Part shown: positions 20,022 through 29,127 of the stretch, in pieces
Numbering within the stretch: position 1 is the first letter of the stretch
How the letters are laid out: every line of letters starts with the position of its first letter
The notes under the pieces: model-generated
Databases searched by the model: none
What the model saw: the letters and a program-made list of their open reading frames with translations, nothing else
What the model was told of the DNA's origin: nothing
Made by a program: the position numbers and the translations under genes
NCBI GenBank assembly: GCA_037044975.1
Contig: JBAOIL010000038.1
Location: 186,001-250,000 of the forward strand
From: JADLHS01 sp020848635
Lineage (GTDB): Bacteria > Verrucomicrobiota > Verrucomicrobiia > Limisphaerales > JADLHS01
DNA: 64,000 nucleotides
Reading direction: 5' to 3'

Positions 20022-21308
20022 TTATTCGCGGATGGCGGGTGCGTCCTTTGCGATGCAATACAAATGATTTCCCGTCCGGAGATAAATCCGTCCCTCCGCG
20101 ATGGCGGGCGTGGTGTAGCAGAACTCTCCGAGGTTGTTCACGGAAACGGATGCAAAACCCTGATGTGTGGCGCGGAACACCGTGGTTACCCCCTTGTCGT
20201 TCGTGGCGTAAACATTGCCGGCCGCCAGCACGAGCGAAGAACGGAAACGTCCTTCCAGGCGTTGTTCCCAGACGGTGTCCCCCGTTTTGGCATTGAAACA
20301 ACAGAGCATGCCGTCATCGAGGACTGAGTAAAAATGGCCGGCGTGATAAACCGCCGACGGGACGTAAGTTGCCTGACGCTTGGACTTCCACGCCACATGG
20401 GTGTCGGTCACGTCCCCACTCCCGTCCACGCGCACGGCCATGCGGGTGCGGATGGGATAGCCGGCGGTTGCGAACACCAGTCCATCCCCGTAGCTCAAGC
20501 CGGCCACGGCCACGTCGGAAGGTCCGCGGCACCACCACCATGTCTCGCCGGTGTCCGGATTTACGCTGCGAGTCTCATCGCTGCCGCTCACAATGAGTTG
20601 CGACCGGCCGCCCGCATTGATCAGCAGCGGGGTGATATGCGAAATGCGGTGCTTCGCCGGTTCGACGCGCCAGCGCACTTTGCCGGTGCGCTTGTCGAGC
20701 GCGAGCAACGCGGCCTCACCCTCCTGCCGGCAATCAAGGATCAGCAGGTCGCGGTAAAGCAAAGGCGTGTAGCTGTAGCCGTGTTCGCCGTTGAACTCGA
20801 GCGGTTGCACGGACCACACTTTCTGGCCCGCAAAATCAAACGCCTGTAGGTCCACGCGTTTGCCGCTTTGAAACGAGGTGAAAACGAGTTCGCCGTCGGT
20901 GACGGGGGTCGAGGAAGCGGGACTATTCTCGCGGTGCATGGCCTCCACTGCCGCTGTCACCACGGGACGTTGCCAGAGAATCTTGCCGGTCCGCGCGTCG
21001 AAACGCAGCAGCAGCCGCTCCTGGGAATTCGACAACGCGGTGGTGAGGAAAACGCTGTCCTGCCACACCACCGGCGAGGAGTGGCCTTCGCCAGGCACCG
21101 GCGTCCGCCACGCCACATTCTCCCGCGAACTCCATTTGACCGGCACGTCGGTTTCCGCGCTGATGCCGTCGCCCTTCGGCCCGCGCCATTGCGGCCAGTT
21201 GGCGGCCGACGCTTCCAGGGCCGCCAGCAGCAGCAAGGCGGCGGTGGGCGAAAATTTCCGACTCGCAAATTCGGAGTTTTGCGGTCGCAATAAGTATTGG
21301 GTGTTCAT
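20022..21308 (-). CDS. PQQ-type beta-propeller (outer-membrane BamB-like) secreted protein
   Basis: 428 residues from the start at 21308 (MNTQYLLRPQ). A signal segment (AALLLLAALEASAANW) leads into the WPQWRGPKGDGIS motif typical of secreted PQQ-like propellers in Verrucomicrobia and Planctomycetes. Blades show LLRFDARTGKILWQRPV, LLALDKRTGKVRWRVEP, RSVNPDTGETWWWCRG and LCCFNAKTGDTVWEQRL. No dehydrogenase active-site signature is seen, so a binding or scaffolding role is more likely than alcohol oxidation. It follows 15994 on the other side of a 93-nt gap and is divergent from the prepilin gene. Confidence 0.75.
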   Translation of the reverse strand: MNTQYLLRPQNSEFASRKFSPTAALLLLAALEASAANWPQWRGPKGDGISAETDVPVKWSSRENVAWRTPVPGEGHSSPVVWQDSVFLTTALSNSQERLLLRFDARTGKILWQRPVVTAAVEAMHRENSPASSTPVTDGELVFTSFQSGKRVDLQAFDFAGQKVWSVQPLEFNGEHGYSYTPLLYRDLLILDCRQEGEAALLALDKRTGKVRWRVEPAKHRISHITPLLINAGGRSQLIVSGSDETRSVNPDTGETWWWCRGPSDVAVAGLSYGDGLVFATAGYPIRTRMAVRVDGSGDVTDTHVAWKSKRQATYVPSAVYHAGHFYSVLDDGMLCCFNAKTGDTVWEQRLEGRFRSSLVLAAGNVYATNDKGVTTVFRATHQGFASVSVNNLGEFCYTTPAIAEGRIYLRTGNHLYCIAKDAPAIRE

Positions 21309-21493
21309 GGAGCGGGATGGACGGAATTGACCCTGCAGGAGGAGAAGCCGGCGGGGATTTGCCGTTTTCGTTTGCAAGCGGCGGCGGTCTGATTGGATGC
21401 GGGCAATCGCCATAGGAAACATGTGACCCATTAAAGCCGGTGATAAAACAAAGTCAACGGAGACATGGCAAAATTTCTCAATTGAGTTATTGT

Positions 21494-21508
21494 CGGTCAA
21501 AATGACCG
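21494..21508. promoter_or_regulatory. Palindrome CGGTCA-AAA-TGACCG
   Basis: A perfect 6-bp inverted repeat in the intergenic region between the divergent PQQ-propeller gene (start 21308) and the prepilin gene (start 21538). It could be a regulator binding site; the regulator is unknown. Confidence 0.3.
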
Positions 21509-21537
21509 GTGGTAAGCTGACCCCAATATCGCCGCTC

Positions 21538-22377
21538 ATGAAAACCGCCAATCAGCCCCAACCAGTCATGAACAAAAAGCCTTTTGTGAAATCGGGGTTC
21601 ACGCTCATTGAGTTGCTCGTCGTAATTGCCATTATTGCCATTCTGGCCGCCATGCTCCTGCCTGCGCTGTCAAAGGCCAAGGAGAAGGCCACCGGCATCA
21701 GTTGCCTCAGCAACCTGAAGCAACTCACCTTGGCCGCGCACCTCTACGCCGGAGACAACGGTGATGCCATCATTCCCAACATGGTGAACGATATAAATGC
21801 CTGGGTGGGTGGGTTGGTGCATGAACTGCCTGGGGCGACAAACTTCACCTTCATTATGAATTCCAAACTCTTTCCTTACAATAAATCAGTGGGCATTTAC
21901 CGGTGTCCGGCGGACCGGTTTTCCGTTAGAGGGGCCACGATGCCCAGGGTTCGAAGCTATTCCCTGTCCGGCATGATGGGGCGCAACTCGCCCGATGCGG
22001 CAACAAGCGTCCATCCCGGACTTTCGGAAAATCTCAAGCTCTCCTCGGTCAAGAATCCGGGTCCGTCGCAGGCGCTCTTCTTTGTCGAAGAGCAGAGCGA
22101 TCCCAATGATACCACCTCGACCGGCACCAGCTTGGAAGACGGCTATTTTGCCCAGAACTACAAGGGAAATGGTCCAAGCCTGTGGCGCAATTCGCCCGCC
22201 AGCCGCCACGGCAGCGCGGGACAATTCTCTTTCTCCGATGGACATGTCGAACGCTGGGGCTGGTTGGAAGCGAAGACGAGGACGCTCAGAGGATTGGATG
22301 TGCGCGGAACCACGCCGACCGATCGAGACCTCAAGCGGATAATGGAGGCGATTTATCCGGCCGGAACCTTCAATTGA
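21538..22377 (+). CDS. Prepilin-like protein, DUF1559 type, with H-X9-DG-like end
   Basis: 279 residues. A short basic leader (KKPFVKSG) precedes the prepilin peptidase site and helix GFTLIELLVVIAIIA. The continuation ALSKAKEKATGISCLSNLKQLTLAAHLYAGDN and the C-terminal SRHGSAGQFSFSDGHVERW are hallmarks of the large family of type II pseudopilin G-like proteins in PVC bacteria. Expected to be processed by PilD and inserted in the inner membrane, with a globular exported domain. The start at 21538 or 21568 (MNKKPF) is possible. It is monocistronic here and far from the gspE-gspD operon at 54-61 kb. Confidence 0.85.
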   Translation: MKTANQPQPVMNKKPFVKSGFTLIELLVVIAIIAILAAMLLPALSKAKEKATGISCLSNLKQLTLAAHLYAGDNGDAIIPNMVNDINAWVGGLVHELPGATNFTFIMNSKLFPYNKSVGIYRCPADRFSVRGATMPRVRSYSLSGMMGRNSPDAATSVHPGLSENLKLSSVKNPGPSQALFFVEEQSDPNDTTSTGTSLEDGYFAQNYKGNGPSLWRNSPASRHGSAGQFSFSDGHVERWGWLEAKTRTLRGLDVRGTTPTDRDLKRIMEAIYPAGTFN

Positions 22378-22616
22378 TTATCCTCCATCTCGGGCTGCGC
22401 CAGCGACCATTCCAACTGGGCGTGGTCACATTTGAAACCGCAAATTTCACCTGGGGCGTGATCTTTTTGATCCACTTGGAGACTAGTTGTGGCGACTTGG
22501 CAGCGTCTTGGATCGAGGATCGGTCAGAACCACCAACCTGAAAGTTGAAGCCCGTGGCCCAAATCGGCGCAAAAATTCCACTAGGCAGCCGGGCTGGAGC
22601 CGATAAACTGCGCGCC

Positions 22617-23768
22617 ATGCAAAACGTCCGCATGGGCATCATCGGCTTGGGCAACATCGGGAAACACCACGCTGATTATCTATCGAACCATAAAGTCAGC
22701 CGTTGCGAACTCGTGGCCGTGTGCGATGCCTATGCGCCGCTCGACCGTTACCCGTCGTTGAAAACCTTCACGGACGGCGAGGCGCTCATCAAATCCGGCG
22801 CGGTGGACGCGGTCATCATCGCCACGCCGCACTTCCAGCATACGACCCTGGGCATTGCGGCGCTCGAAGCCGGTGTGCATGCGATGGTGGAGAAACCAAT
22901 CTCGTCGCACAAGGCGGACGCCGAGCGGTTGATTGCGGCCAGCCGGAGATATCCCAAGGTCGTCTTCGGCGGCATGTTCCAGATGCGCACCGAGCCGCGT
23001 TATCAGCGGGTGCAAAAGCTGATCCAGGCGGGCGAACTGGGCGCCATTGTCCGGATCAACTGGATCAATACCGATTGGTATCGCACGGAAGCGTATTACG
23101 CGAGCGGCGGCTGGCGGGCGACGTGGAAGGGCGAGGGCGGTGGCGTGTTGCTCAACCAGTGCCTGCACAATCTCGATACGCTGCAATGGCTCGTCGGCAT
23201 GCCCCAGCGCGTACGCGGCTTCTGCCAACTGGGGCGCTTCCACCAGATCGAGGTGGAGGACAATGTGACGGCGTACCTGGAATGGGCGAACGGCGCAACG
23301 GGCGTGTTCGTCAGTTCGACCGGCGAAGCGCCGGGCACCAACCGATTCGAGATCGTCGGCACGCGGGGCCGGTTGGTCATGGAAAACGACCAGCTCACCT
23401 TTACGCGAAATGAAACGGACATGATCCAGTTCAGCCAGACGGCGAAGCAGGGTTTCGTGAAGCCGGAGGTGTGGAACGTGGGGATTCCGTTTGAAAACGC
23501 GAAGTTGCCGCACGCCAATCTGGTGCAGAACTTCGTGAACGCAATTTTGGACGGCGAGCCGCTCATCGCGCCGGGCGCGGAAGGCATCCACTCGGTTGAA
23601 CTGGCAAATGTCATGGTGTATTCGTCGCTGCTCGGCGAGACCGTCGCGTTGCCGATGGACGGCGGGGCCTGGGAAAAGAGGTTGAATCAACTGATCGCCG
23701 GGTCGAAACTGGAGAAGAAGGTGATGCCGGTCGAGGCGACGGATATTGCGAGTTCGTTCCGGCGTTGA
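22617..23768 (+). CDS. Gfo/Idh/MocA-family NAD(P)-dependent oxidoreductase
   Basis: 383 residues. The Rossmann fingerprint GIIGLGNIGKHHADYL lies at residues 7-22, and the conserved EKPIS of the family lies near residue 100. The C-terminal domain (VRINWINTDWYRTEAYY, GEGGGVLLNQCLHNLDTLQWL) matches sugar dehydrogenases acting on inositol or sugar derivatives. The start at 22617 (MQNVRMG) is preferred, as upstream residues are not family-like. 22378-22616 shows no gene. It precedes, on the same strand, the methyltransferase at 23811 and the sugar isomerase at 24482; the latter often pairs with Gfo/Idh/MocA enzymes. Substrate unknown. Confidence 0.85.
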   Translation: MQNVRMGIIGLGNIGKHHADYLSNHKVSRCELVAVCDAYAPLDRYPSLKTFTDGEALIKSGAVDAVIIATPHFQHTTLGIAALEAGVHAMVEKPISSHKADAERLIAASRRYPKVVFGGMFQMRTEPRYQRVQKLIQAGELGAIVRINWINTDWYRTEAYYASGGWRATWKGEGGGVLLNQCLHNLDTLQWLVGMPQRVRGFCQLGRFHQIEVEDNVTAYLEWANGATGVFVSSTGEAPGTNRFEIVGTRGRLVMENDQLTFTRNETDMIQFSQTAKQGFVKPEVWNVGIPFENAKLPHANLVQNFVNAILDGEPLIAPGAEGIHSVELANVMVYSSLLGETVALPMDGGAWEKRLNQLIAGSKLEKKVMPVEATDIASSFRR

Positions 23769-23810
23769 CGCCGGCGCGCGGGTGTACGAGTTCAATGGCG
23801 AATCACAATT

Positions 23811-24455
23811 ATGACGAATGATCCCAAGTCGGAAACGTTGCCGGGCGATTCCGCCGTCGGCGTGATGCGCGCTTTGCAGACAGGGGGACGCGGGTTGCGC
23901 TTCGTCGAGGCGTTCATCCGCGAACCGCTGGTGGTCGGATCGCTGTGGCCGAGCTCGTCGTCGCTTTCGCGCGCGGTCGTGGACAGTTGTGAATTCCAGC
24001 CCGGGGCCACGGTGGTGGAACTGGGGCCGGGCACAGGCGCGTTCACGGAATTGCTGCTCAAACGCATGGGCGGCCGCGGCCGCCTGGTGGCGCTCGAAAT
24101 CAGTGACACCAACGTTGCCGTTTTGCGCCGGCGGTTCGCGCCCTGCGAGATCATCCATGATTCCGCCGAATATCTGACCCGCTATGTGGGGCGGCACAGC
24201 GCGGATTGCATCATTAGCGGGCTGGCATGGGGCACGATGGCGCCCGCCTTGCAGGACCGAATCTTCGACGCCATGCTGGCTTCGCTCGCCCGTGACGGCC
24301 AGTTCGTCGCCTTTGGCTACATCCATGCGAAATGGTTTCCAACCTCGCGCCGCTTTCGCCGCCGGCTGCTCGAAAACTTCCCCCGCGTGGAAGCCACGCC
24401 CATCGTGTGGCGCAATCTGCCGCCAGCCTTTGTGTATCGCTGCTGGCGGGACTGA
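23811..24455 (+). CDS. SAM-dependent methyltransferase, phospholipid N-methyltransferase-like
   Basis: 214 residues. The SAM-binding motif VVELGPGTGAFTELLL lies at residues about 68-83, preceded by LRFVEAFIREPLVVGSLWPSS, which is characteristic of rRNA-dimethylase-like/PmtA proteins that methylate phosphatidylethanolamine. The C terminus (FRRRLLENFPRVEATPIVWRNLPPAFVYRC) also fits that family. It is likely cytoplasmic and membrane-associated. Located 42 nt after the oxidoreductase, but likely functionally separate from it. Confidence 0.75.
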   Translation: MTNDPKSETLPGDSAVGVMRALQTGGRGLRFVEAFIREPLVVGSLWPSSSSLSRAVVDSCEFQPGATVVELGPGTGAFTELLLKRMGGRGRLVALEISDTNVAVLRRRFAPCEIIHDSAEYLTRYVGRHSADCIISGLAWGTMAPALQDRIFDAMLASLARDGQFVAFGYIHAKWFPTSRRFRRRLLENFPRVEATPIVWRNLPPAFVYRCWRD

Positions 24456-24481
24456 ATCAACTTATTTAGGCTGCTGCGCGA

Positions 24482-25405
24482 ATGAAACTCATGGGCATTG
24501 GGGACGAAGCGGGCGGTTCGCTGAAGAGTCAGATTCAGGCGACCCGTGATCTGGGGTGGCAATTCATCGAACCGCGCGGCGTGGAAGTGCCGGGCTTCGC
24601 TAAGGCGAACCTGCACGACCTTCCGGACACGGCCTTCGATATCGCGGCCAAAGCGTTCGAGGCGGCGGGAATTCAACCGTATTGTTTCGGCTCGACCGTG
24701 ATGAACTGGGCCAAGAAAGTCACGGATCCGTTCGCCATTACCGTCGCCGAGGTGAAGCGCGCCATCCCACGCATGCAACGCACCGGCGCGAAATTTGTTC
24801 GCATCATGAGCTTCAAACCCGGCGACGAGGAGTTCAAGACGCCGCCGGAAGTTTTCCGCCGCGTGCGGGACGTGACGAACATGTTTCTCGACGCGGGTTT
24901 CCAGCCGGTTCACGAAAACTGCATGAACTACGGCGGCATGAGTTGGCAACATTCCCTGGAGTTGCTGGACCAGTGCCCCGGTCTCAAATGCGTCTTCGAT
25001 ACGGCCAATCCGATTTTCAATCCCGATCGCACTCGACCCCAGCCCTGGCCCAAGCAGGACCCGTGGGAATTTTGGGAACACGTCCGCGACCATGTGGTCC
25101 ATATTCATGTCAAGGACGCGACGTGGAACCCGGCCAAAAACGACGCCGATTACAACTGGCCAGGAGAAGGGCAGGGGAAGGTGCGCGACATTTTGCGCGA
25201 CGCCATCGCGCGGGGTTACGACGCCGGAATCAGCATCGAGCCGCACATGGTGGTGGTGTTTCACGACGCGCAGGCTCAGGTCGCCAACGACGATGCGACA
25301 CGGAAGAATTTCGTCGAATACGGCCGGCGGCTGGAGCAGATGATTGCTGAGATCAGGCGCGAAACAAGCAGTGACATGCGGTTGGATGGCGGCGGAAGGC
25401 GCTAG
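24482..25405 (+). CDS. Sugar phosphate isomerase/epimerase (xylose isomerase-like TIM barrel)
   Basis: 307 residues. Metal-ligand patterns of the AP_endonuc_2 family are in order: HENCMNYGG (about residue 141), FDTANP (about 172), VVHIHVKDATW (about 205) and GISIEPHMVV (about 250). This fold isomerises or epimerises keto sugars or inositol derivatives using a divalent metal. It starts 26 nt after the methyltransferase gene and is likely co-transcribed with the oxidoreductase at 22617, which fits a small sugar or inositol catabolic set. Exact substrate is not evident. Confidence 0.8.
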   Translation: MKLMGIGDEAGGSLKSQIQATRDLGWQFIEPRGVEVPGFAKANLHDLPDTAFDIAAKAFEAAGIQPYCFGSTVMNWAKKVTDPFAITVAEVKRAIPRMQRTGAKFVRIMSFKPGDEEFKTPPEVFRRVRDVTNMFLDAGFQPVHENCMNYGGMSWQHSLELLDQCPGLKCVFDTANPIFNPDRTRPQPWPKQDPWEFWEHVRDHVVHIHVKDATWNPAKNDADYNWPGEGQGKVRDILRDAIARGYDAGISIEPHMVVVFHDAQAQVANDDATRKNFVEYGRRLEQMIAEIRRETSSDMRLDGGGRR

Positions 25406-25520
25406 CTCATCCTGGTGGCAAGCGCATGGTCTCAGTTCGTCATTGCACTGGACATCGCCTGGTCAGCCAGCCGTCGCTCCGGGGACTTCATGCCGGCTTG
25501 TCATTCCTGGGCGAGTTCGT

Positions 25521-26203
25521 ATGCTTCGGGTGGTGAGAGAGAAGTTCAACAAGCTGCTGCCGTATCTGCTGATCCTGGTATTCGCGCTCTCGCGCATTCC
25601 GGGCATGTTGCCGCAGAATTTCAGCGCGGCCTATGCGCTCGCTTTCTGCGCCGGTGTGTATCTTTCCGGCAGCCGGGCGTGGTGGCTACCCCTGCTAACG
25701 CTGCTCGTCACGGATATCGGTCTCAATCTCTATTACTGGCTGGCGCTGGGGTGGAACCTGTGGGGAACTGCCCGTGCTGAAGTATCAACTGCTCAACTAT
25801 GCGGCGTTCATTGTCATCATCTGGCTGGGCCAGTCGGTTCAAACCGCAGACTTCCTTCCTTGCGTTGCTGGGCGGCGGCGTGTTGGGGGCGCTGTTGTTT
25901 TATCTCATCACCAATACCGCTTCCTGGTTTTTCAATCCCTTCGGCAACCCCGAATACACCAAGACATTCCTCGGCTGGCTCACCGCGTTAACCAAGGGCA
26001 CGGGTGGCTGGCCGCAGACTTGGGAGTTTTTTCGCAACACGCTGCTCAGCGGTGGGCTCTTCACCGGCCTGTTTGTCGGGGCCGTGAAACTCACCAGCGC
26101 CGAATCGCCGCAGGAAAAAGAAGCCGGGATGCGCGAGCCCGAAGCGGGGGCGGACGAGCCGGACGCCGAAGCCAAGCCGGAACCGGAGGAGGCGAAGGCG
26201 TGA
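25521..26203 (+). CDS. DUF6580-like integral membrane protein, two frame breaks
   Basis: About 227 residues when three frames are joined. Membrane helices are seen in LLPYLLILVFALSRI, WWLPLLTLLVTDIGLNLYYWL, LLNYAAFIVIIWLGQ, SFLALLGGGVLGALLFYLI and TLLSGGLFTGLFVGAV. The pattern resembles ECF-transporter S-component-like DUF6580 proteins, which are thought to take up small molecules. Frame changes are needed near 25763 and near 25845 (Q-S-V-Q then PQTSFLALL). The C terminus is an acidic Glu/Ala/Pro tail. Either two sequence errors or a decaying gene. Start chosen at ATG 25521; no better start is seen. Confidence 0.6.
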
Positions 26204-26282
26204 TGAATCCGCTTTCAGCATTCGGAATTCGGTAGCCGATCCGTGGTCCTTCGCTGCGGGGCGTGACTGAATACCGAATACC

Positions 26283-26750
26283 ATGTCCATGAAAATTGGC
26301 CTTATTTCCGACACGCACGGCTTTCTCGACCCGCGGCTGCCGCGGCTATTTCGCGGCGTCGACCACATCCTGCATGCGGGGGACATCGGGCCGGATCATC
26401 TCATTGCCCAGCTCGAGTCCATCGCGCCGGTCACGGCCGTGCTGGGCAACACGGATGCCTCGGCGCTCTATCGGCTCACGGAAACCATCGCGCTCGGCGG
26501 GCGCAAATTCTTTCTTCAGCACATCGTCGCGCCGCATGCGCTCACGAATGAACTCCAGGGGCGACTCGCTCGAGAGCGGCCCGACGTCGTTCTCTTCGGT
26601 CACACACACCAGGCATTCAACCAGACGATCAACGGGGTGTGGTTTTTGAATCCCGGCTACGCGGGCAAACCCAAATCCGGCGCGGCGCGCAGCGTCGCCC
26701 TGCTGGAGGGCGATGCGGAAGAAATGCGGGTGGAATTCATCGGACTGTGA
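26283..26750 (+). CDS. Metallophosphoesterase, YfcE/MJ0936-type
   Basis: 155 residues, the usual length of this small family. Metal-binding motifs in order: GLISDTHGF (residues 6-14), HAGDIG (about 31), GNTDA (about 56), QHIVAPH (about 80) and FGHTHQAF (about 102), then LNPGYAGKPK. It hydrolyses phosphodiesters in vitro with manganese; the physiological substrate is generally unknown. Cytoplasmic. It ends 82 nt before the convergent feo operon. Confidence 0.9.
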   Translation: MSMKIGLISDTHGFLDPRLPRLFRGVDHILHAGDIGPDHLIAQLESIAPVTAVLGNTDASALYRLTETIALGGRKFFLQHIVAPHALTNELQGRLARERPDVVLFGHTHQAFNQTINGVWFLNPGYAGKPKSGAARSVALLEGDAEEMRVEFIGL

Positions 26751-26831
26751 TGCCGCCGCCGAAACCATGGTTCCGGTTGGTGGCGACTCCGCTTCACCGT
26801 CCCGGCATGGTGCTAATTCGTTGGTATTCCC

Positions 26832-28265
26832 TCAGAACAACCGCCACACAAAGGTGACGAGAAAAGTGACCAGGAAGCCGAGCCCGATGGGGAGCAGGGT
26901 CGCGAGCGCCGTCCACCGGGCGCTGCCGGTTTCCTTGTAGATCGTGTAGATGGTCGTGCTGCAGGGATTGTGCAGCAGGCTGAACAGCATTAGGTTCACC
27001 GCCGTGAGCACCGTCCAACCGCCGGCTTCCAGCAGAGATTTTGTGGAGGCGTCCGAGTCGAGTTCGAACATCACCCCAGCCCCGTGGCCGACTTCGGCTG
27101 AACCCGTCATCAACACGGTCAGCATCAGGATCGTGGGCACCACGATTTCGTTGGCCGGAATCGCCACAACGTAGGCGAGCAGGATGACCCCGTTGAGCCC
27201 GATAAAGATTCCCATCGGATCCAGCAGATGCACGAGATGTTGGGCCACACTCAGGTCGCCGATCTTGAGATTGGCGCTCAGCCAGATCACCGCCCCAGCC
27301 GGAGCGGCGAACACCACCGCCCGCCACAACACGATCATCGTGCGATCAATCAGGGAGGTGTAAAGCGTTTGCCACAACTGCGGCGGCCGGTAGGGTGGCA
27401 ACTCCAGGCTGAAGGAAGAAACCTCGCCTTTGAGTACCGTGCGCGACAGCGCCCACGCCACGAGAAAGGTGAAAAACACGCCGAGCAACGCCACCGAAAC
27501 CACCGCGCCCGCGGAAACCAACCCCGCGAGATGGGCCGGCACCAGACTGCCGAGAAAGAGCGACGCGACGAGGATCTGCGTGGGCCAGCGGCCATTGCAC
27601 AGTGCAAAATTGTTGGTGACGATGGCGATCAATCGTTCGCGCGGACTGTCAATGATGCGCGTGGCCACCACGCCCGCGGCGTTGCAGCCGAATCCCATCA
27701 TGGTGGTCATGGCCTGTTTGCCATGCGCGCCGGATTTTTTGAACAGCCGGTCGAGATTGAACGCTACGCGCGGCAGGTAGCCAAAATCCTCCAGCAACGT
27801 GAACATCGGGAAGAAAATTGCCATCGGTGGCAACATCACGCTGATGACCCAGGCCGTGGCCAGATACACACCGTCCACGAGGAAACCGGTGAGCCACCAC
27901 GGGAAACCCAGCCCGTTTGCACCCGTGCGAAGCATCGGCCAAAGCTGGTCCACCAGCAGGTTGGCGAGCCAGCCGGACGGGACGTTCGCTCCCGCGATGG
28001 TGATCCAGAACATCAACGCGAACATCGCGATCATGATCGGAAAGCCCCAGACCCGGCTCGTTAGGACGCGGTCCAGCCGGCGATCGAACGTAGGGCGGGA
28101 CTTTTCCCCCGGGCGCGTCATGGCGCGGTCGGCAATCCGCGCGGCATCGGCATAAATAGCTTCAACCACATGTTCATGCAGATCGCCGGAGATTTCCCGC
28201 CGTAGCCGGATGGCGGCTTGCAGGATGTCGTCGGCGCTGGCAACGGTGGGAGCGTTAGCGTTCAT
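26832..28265 (-). CDS. feoB: FeoB-like ferrous iron permease, membrane part (separately encoded)
   Basis: 477 residues. This is the transmembrane part of FeoB without a GTPase: spacer-like start (RREISGDLHEHVVEAIYADAARIADRAM), then Gate and core segments with GFGCNAAGVVATRIID and NNFALCNGRWP, and ending in NPCSTTIYTIYKETGSARW. It should form the iron(II) channel in the inner membrane together with the GTPase from the upstream gene, whose last 11 nt overlap its start. Since both products have natural ends and the overlap is short, I read this as true gene splitting and not an indel. Start 28265 (MNANAPT) or 28277. Confidence 0.85.
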   Translation of the reverse strand: MNANAPTVASADDILQAAIRLRREISGDLHEHVVEAIYADAARIADRAMTRPGEKSRPTFDRRLDRVLTSRVWGFPIMIAMFALMFWITIAGANVPSGWLANLLVDQLWPMLRTGANGLGFPWWLTGFLVDGVYLATAWVISVMLPPMAIFFPMFTLLEDFGYLPRVAFNLDRLFKKSGAHGKQAMTTMMGFGCNAAGVVATRIIDSPRERLIAIVTNNFALCNGRWPTQILVASLFLGSLVPAHLAGLVSAGAVVSVALLGVFFTFLVAWALSRTVLKGEVSSFSLELPPYRPPQLWQTLYTSLIDRTMIVLWRAVVFAAPAGAVIWLSANLKIGDLSVAQHLVHLLDPMGIFIGLNGVILLAYVVAIPANEIVVPTILMLTVLMTGSAEVGHGAGVMFELDSDASTKSLLEAGGWTVLTAVNLMLFSLLHNPCSTTIYTIYKETGSARWTALATLLPIGLGFLVTFLVTFVWRLF

Positions 28266-29127
28266 GGGAATTCGCAACTACCAGCTTTTGCAGAGTCTCA
28301 ACGGCGGCCACCTTGTCCATGTTCTCGTGCAAGCGCCCCAGTTCACCCTGCCGAAGCGCTGCGGCCATGCGCTCATCGCCGCCCAGCAATCGCAATGCGA
28401 CCCACCGGGCATTCGGTAAATCGGGATGGGCCGTCCTGATCTTCGCGACCAATTCGTTGAGCGCCTGTCTGATCGCAGGGGGTTCGCTGGCCTGGCGGTA
28501 CGGACGGCAAACTGTTTTTCCGCTCGCGACCTCGCTGATGGCCTGCAGCAACTCGGGCAGGCCTTGACCCGAACGCGCTGCCGTCGGCACGACGGGAACC
28601 CCGAGGTCGCGCGACAGCTGGCGTTCATCCACGGTCAATCCGTGCCGTTGCGCCTCGTCAATCAGATTGAGGCACACCACGGCGCGGTCGGTGATTTCCA
28701 AGACCTGCAAGACGAGGTTGAGATTACGTTCCAATCGCGAAGCATCCGCCACGATCACGGTCACATCCGGTTGACCAAAGAGGATGAAGTCACGCGCAAT
28801 CTCCTCGTCGAGGCTGGTGGAAAGCAGCGAGTACGTGCCCGGCAGATCCACCAGCTTGTAGCGTTTGCTGGAGTATTCAAAGGCGCCTTCCGCCCGTGTG
28901 ACAGTTTTCCCCGGCCAATTGCCCGTATGTTGACGCAGCCCGGTCAGGGCGTTGAACACTGTGCTCTTGCCGGTGTTGGGATTTCCCGCCAAGGCGATGA
29001 CGTAATCCGCGCGCTCCAGGCTCACGCCGAGTTTCTTGAGATTGGCGGCGCGATACACACTGCAACTGGCGCACGCCTCCTTCGGCGCCGTGGTGGACGC
29101 GGCAACGGGATTCGGGGTCGTGCTCAT
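28255..29127 (-). CDS. feoB: FeoB small GTPase domain protein (separately encoded)
   Basis: 290 residues. GTPase motifs: G1 GNPNTGKST (about residue 48), switch TGNWPGKTVTRAEG, G3 LVDLPGTYSL (about 92) and G4 NLID (about 153). Then comes a helical spacer ending LQKLVVANSHER. A short N-terminal CASC cysteine motif may bind metal. It powers or gates iron(II) uptake by the membrane part encoded by the next gene. Its start overlaps the stop of the DtxR-FeoA gene by 4 nt (ATGA), which shows translational coupling within the operon. Confidence 0.88.
   Translation of the reverse strand: MSTTPNPVAASTTAPKEACASCSVYRAANLKKLGVSLERADYVIALAGNPNTGKSTVFNALTGLRQHTGNWPGKTVTRAEGAFEYSSKRYKLVDLPGTYSLLSTSLDEEIARDFILFGQPDVTVIVADASRLERNLNLVLQVLEITDRAVVCLNLIDEAQRHGLTVDERQLSRDLGVPVVPTAARSGQGLPELLQAISEVASGKTVCRPYRQASEPPAIRQALNELVAKIRTAHPDLPNARWVALRLLGGDERMAAALRQGELGRLHENMDKVAAVETLQKLVVANSHER

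Noticed and set aside
22680..24326. 548-codon open frame on the minus strand opposite the oxidoreductase and methyltransferase
   Set aside because: It is a mirror of two convincing plus-strand genes; the sequence is Arg/Ala/His-rich without motifs, as expected from GC-rich antisense frames.
28255..28277. FeoB split as a sequencing frameshift
   Set aside because: The two frames overlap by 11 nt with a start codon at the right place, and the second protein begins exactly at a domain border. An indel remains possible but is less likely than for the other breaks.
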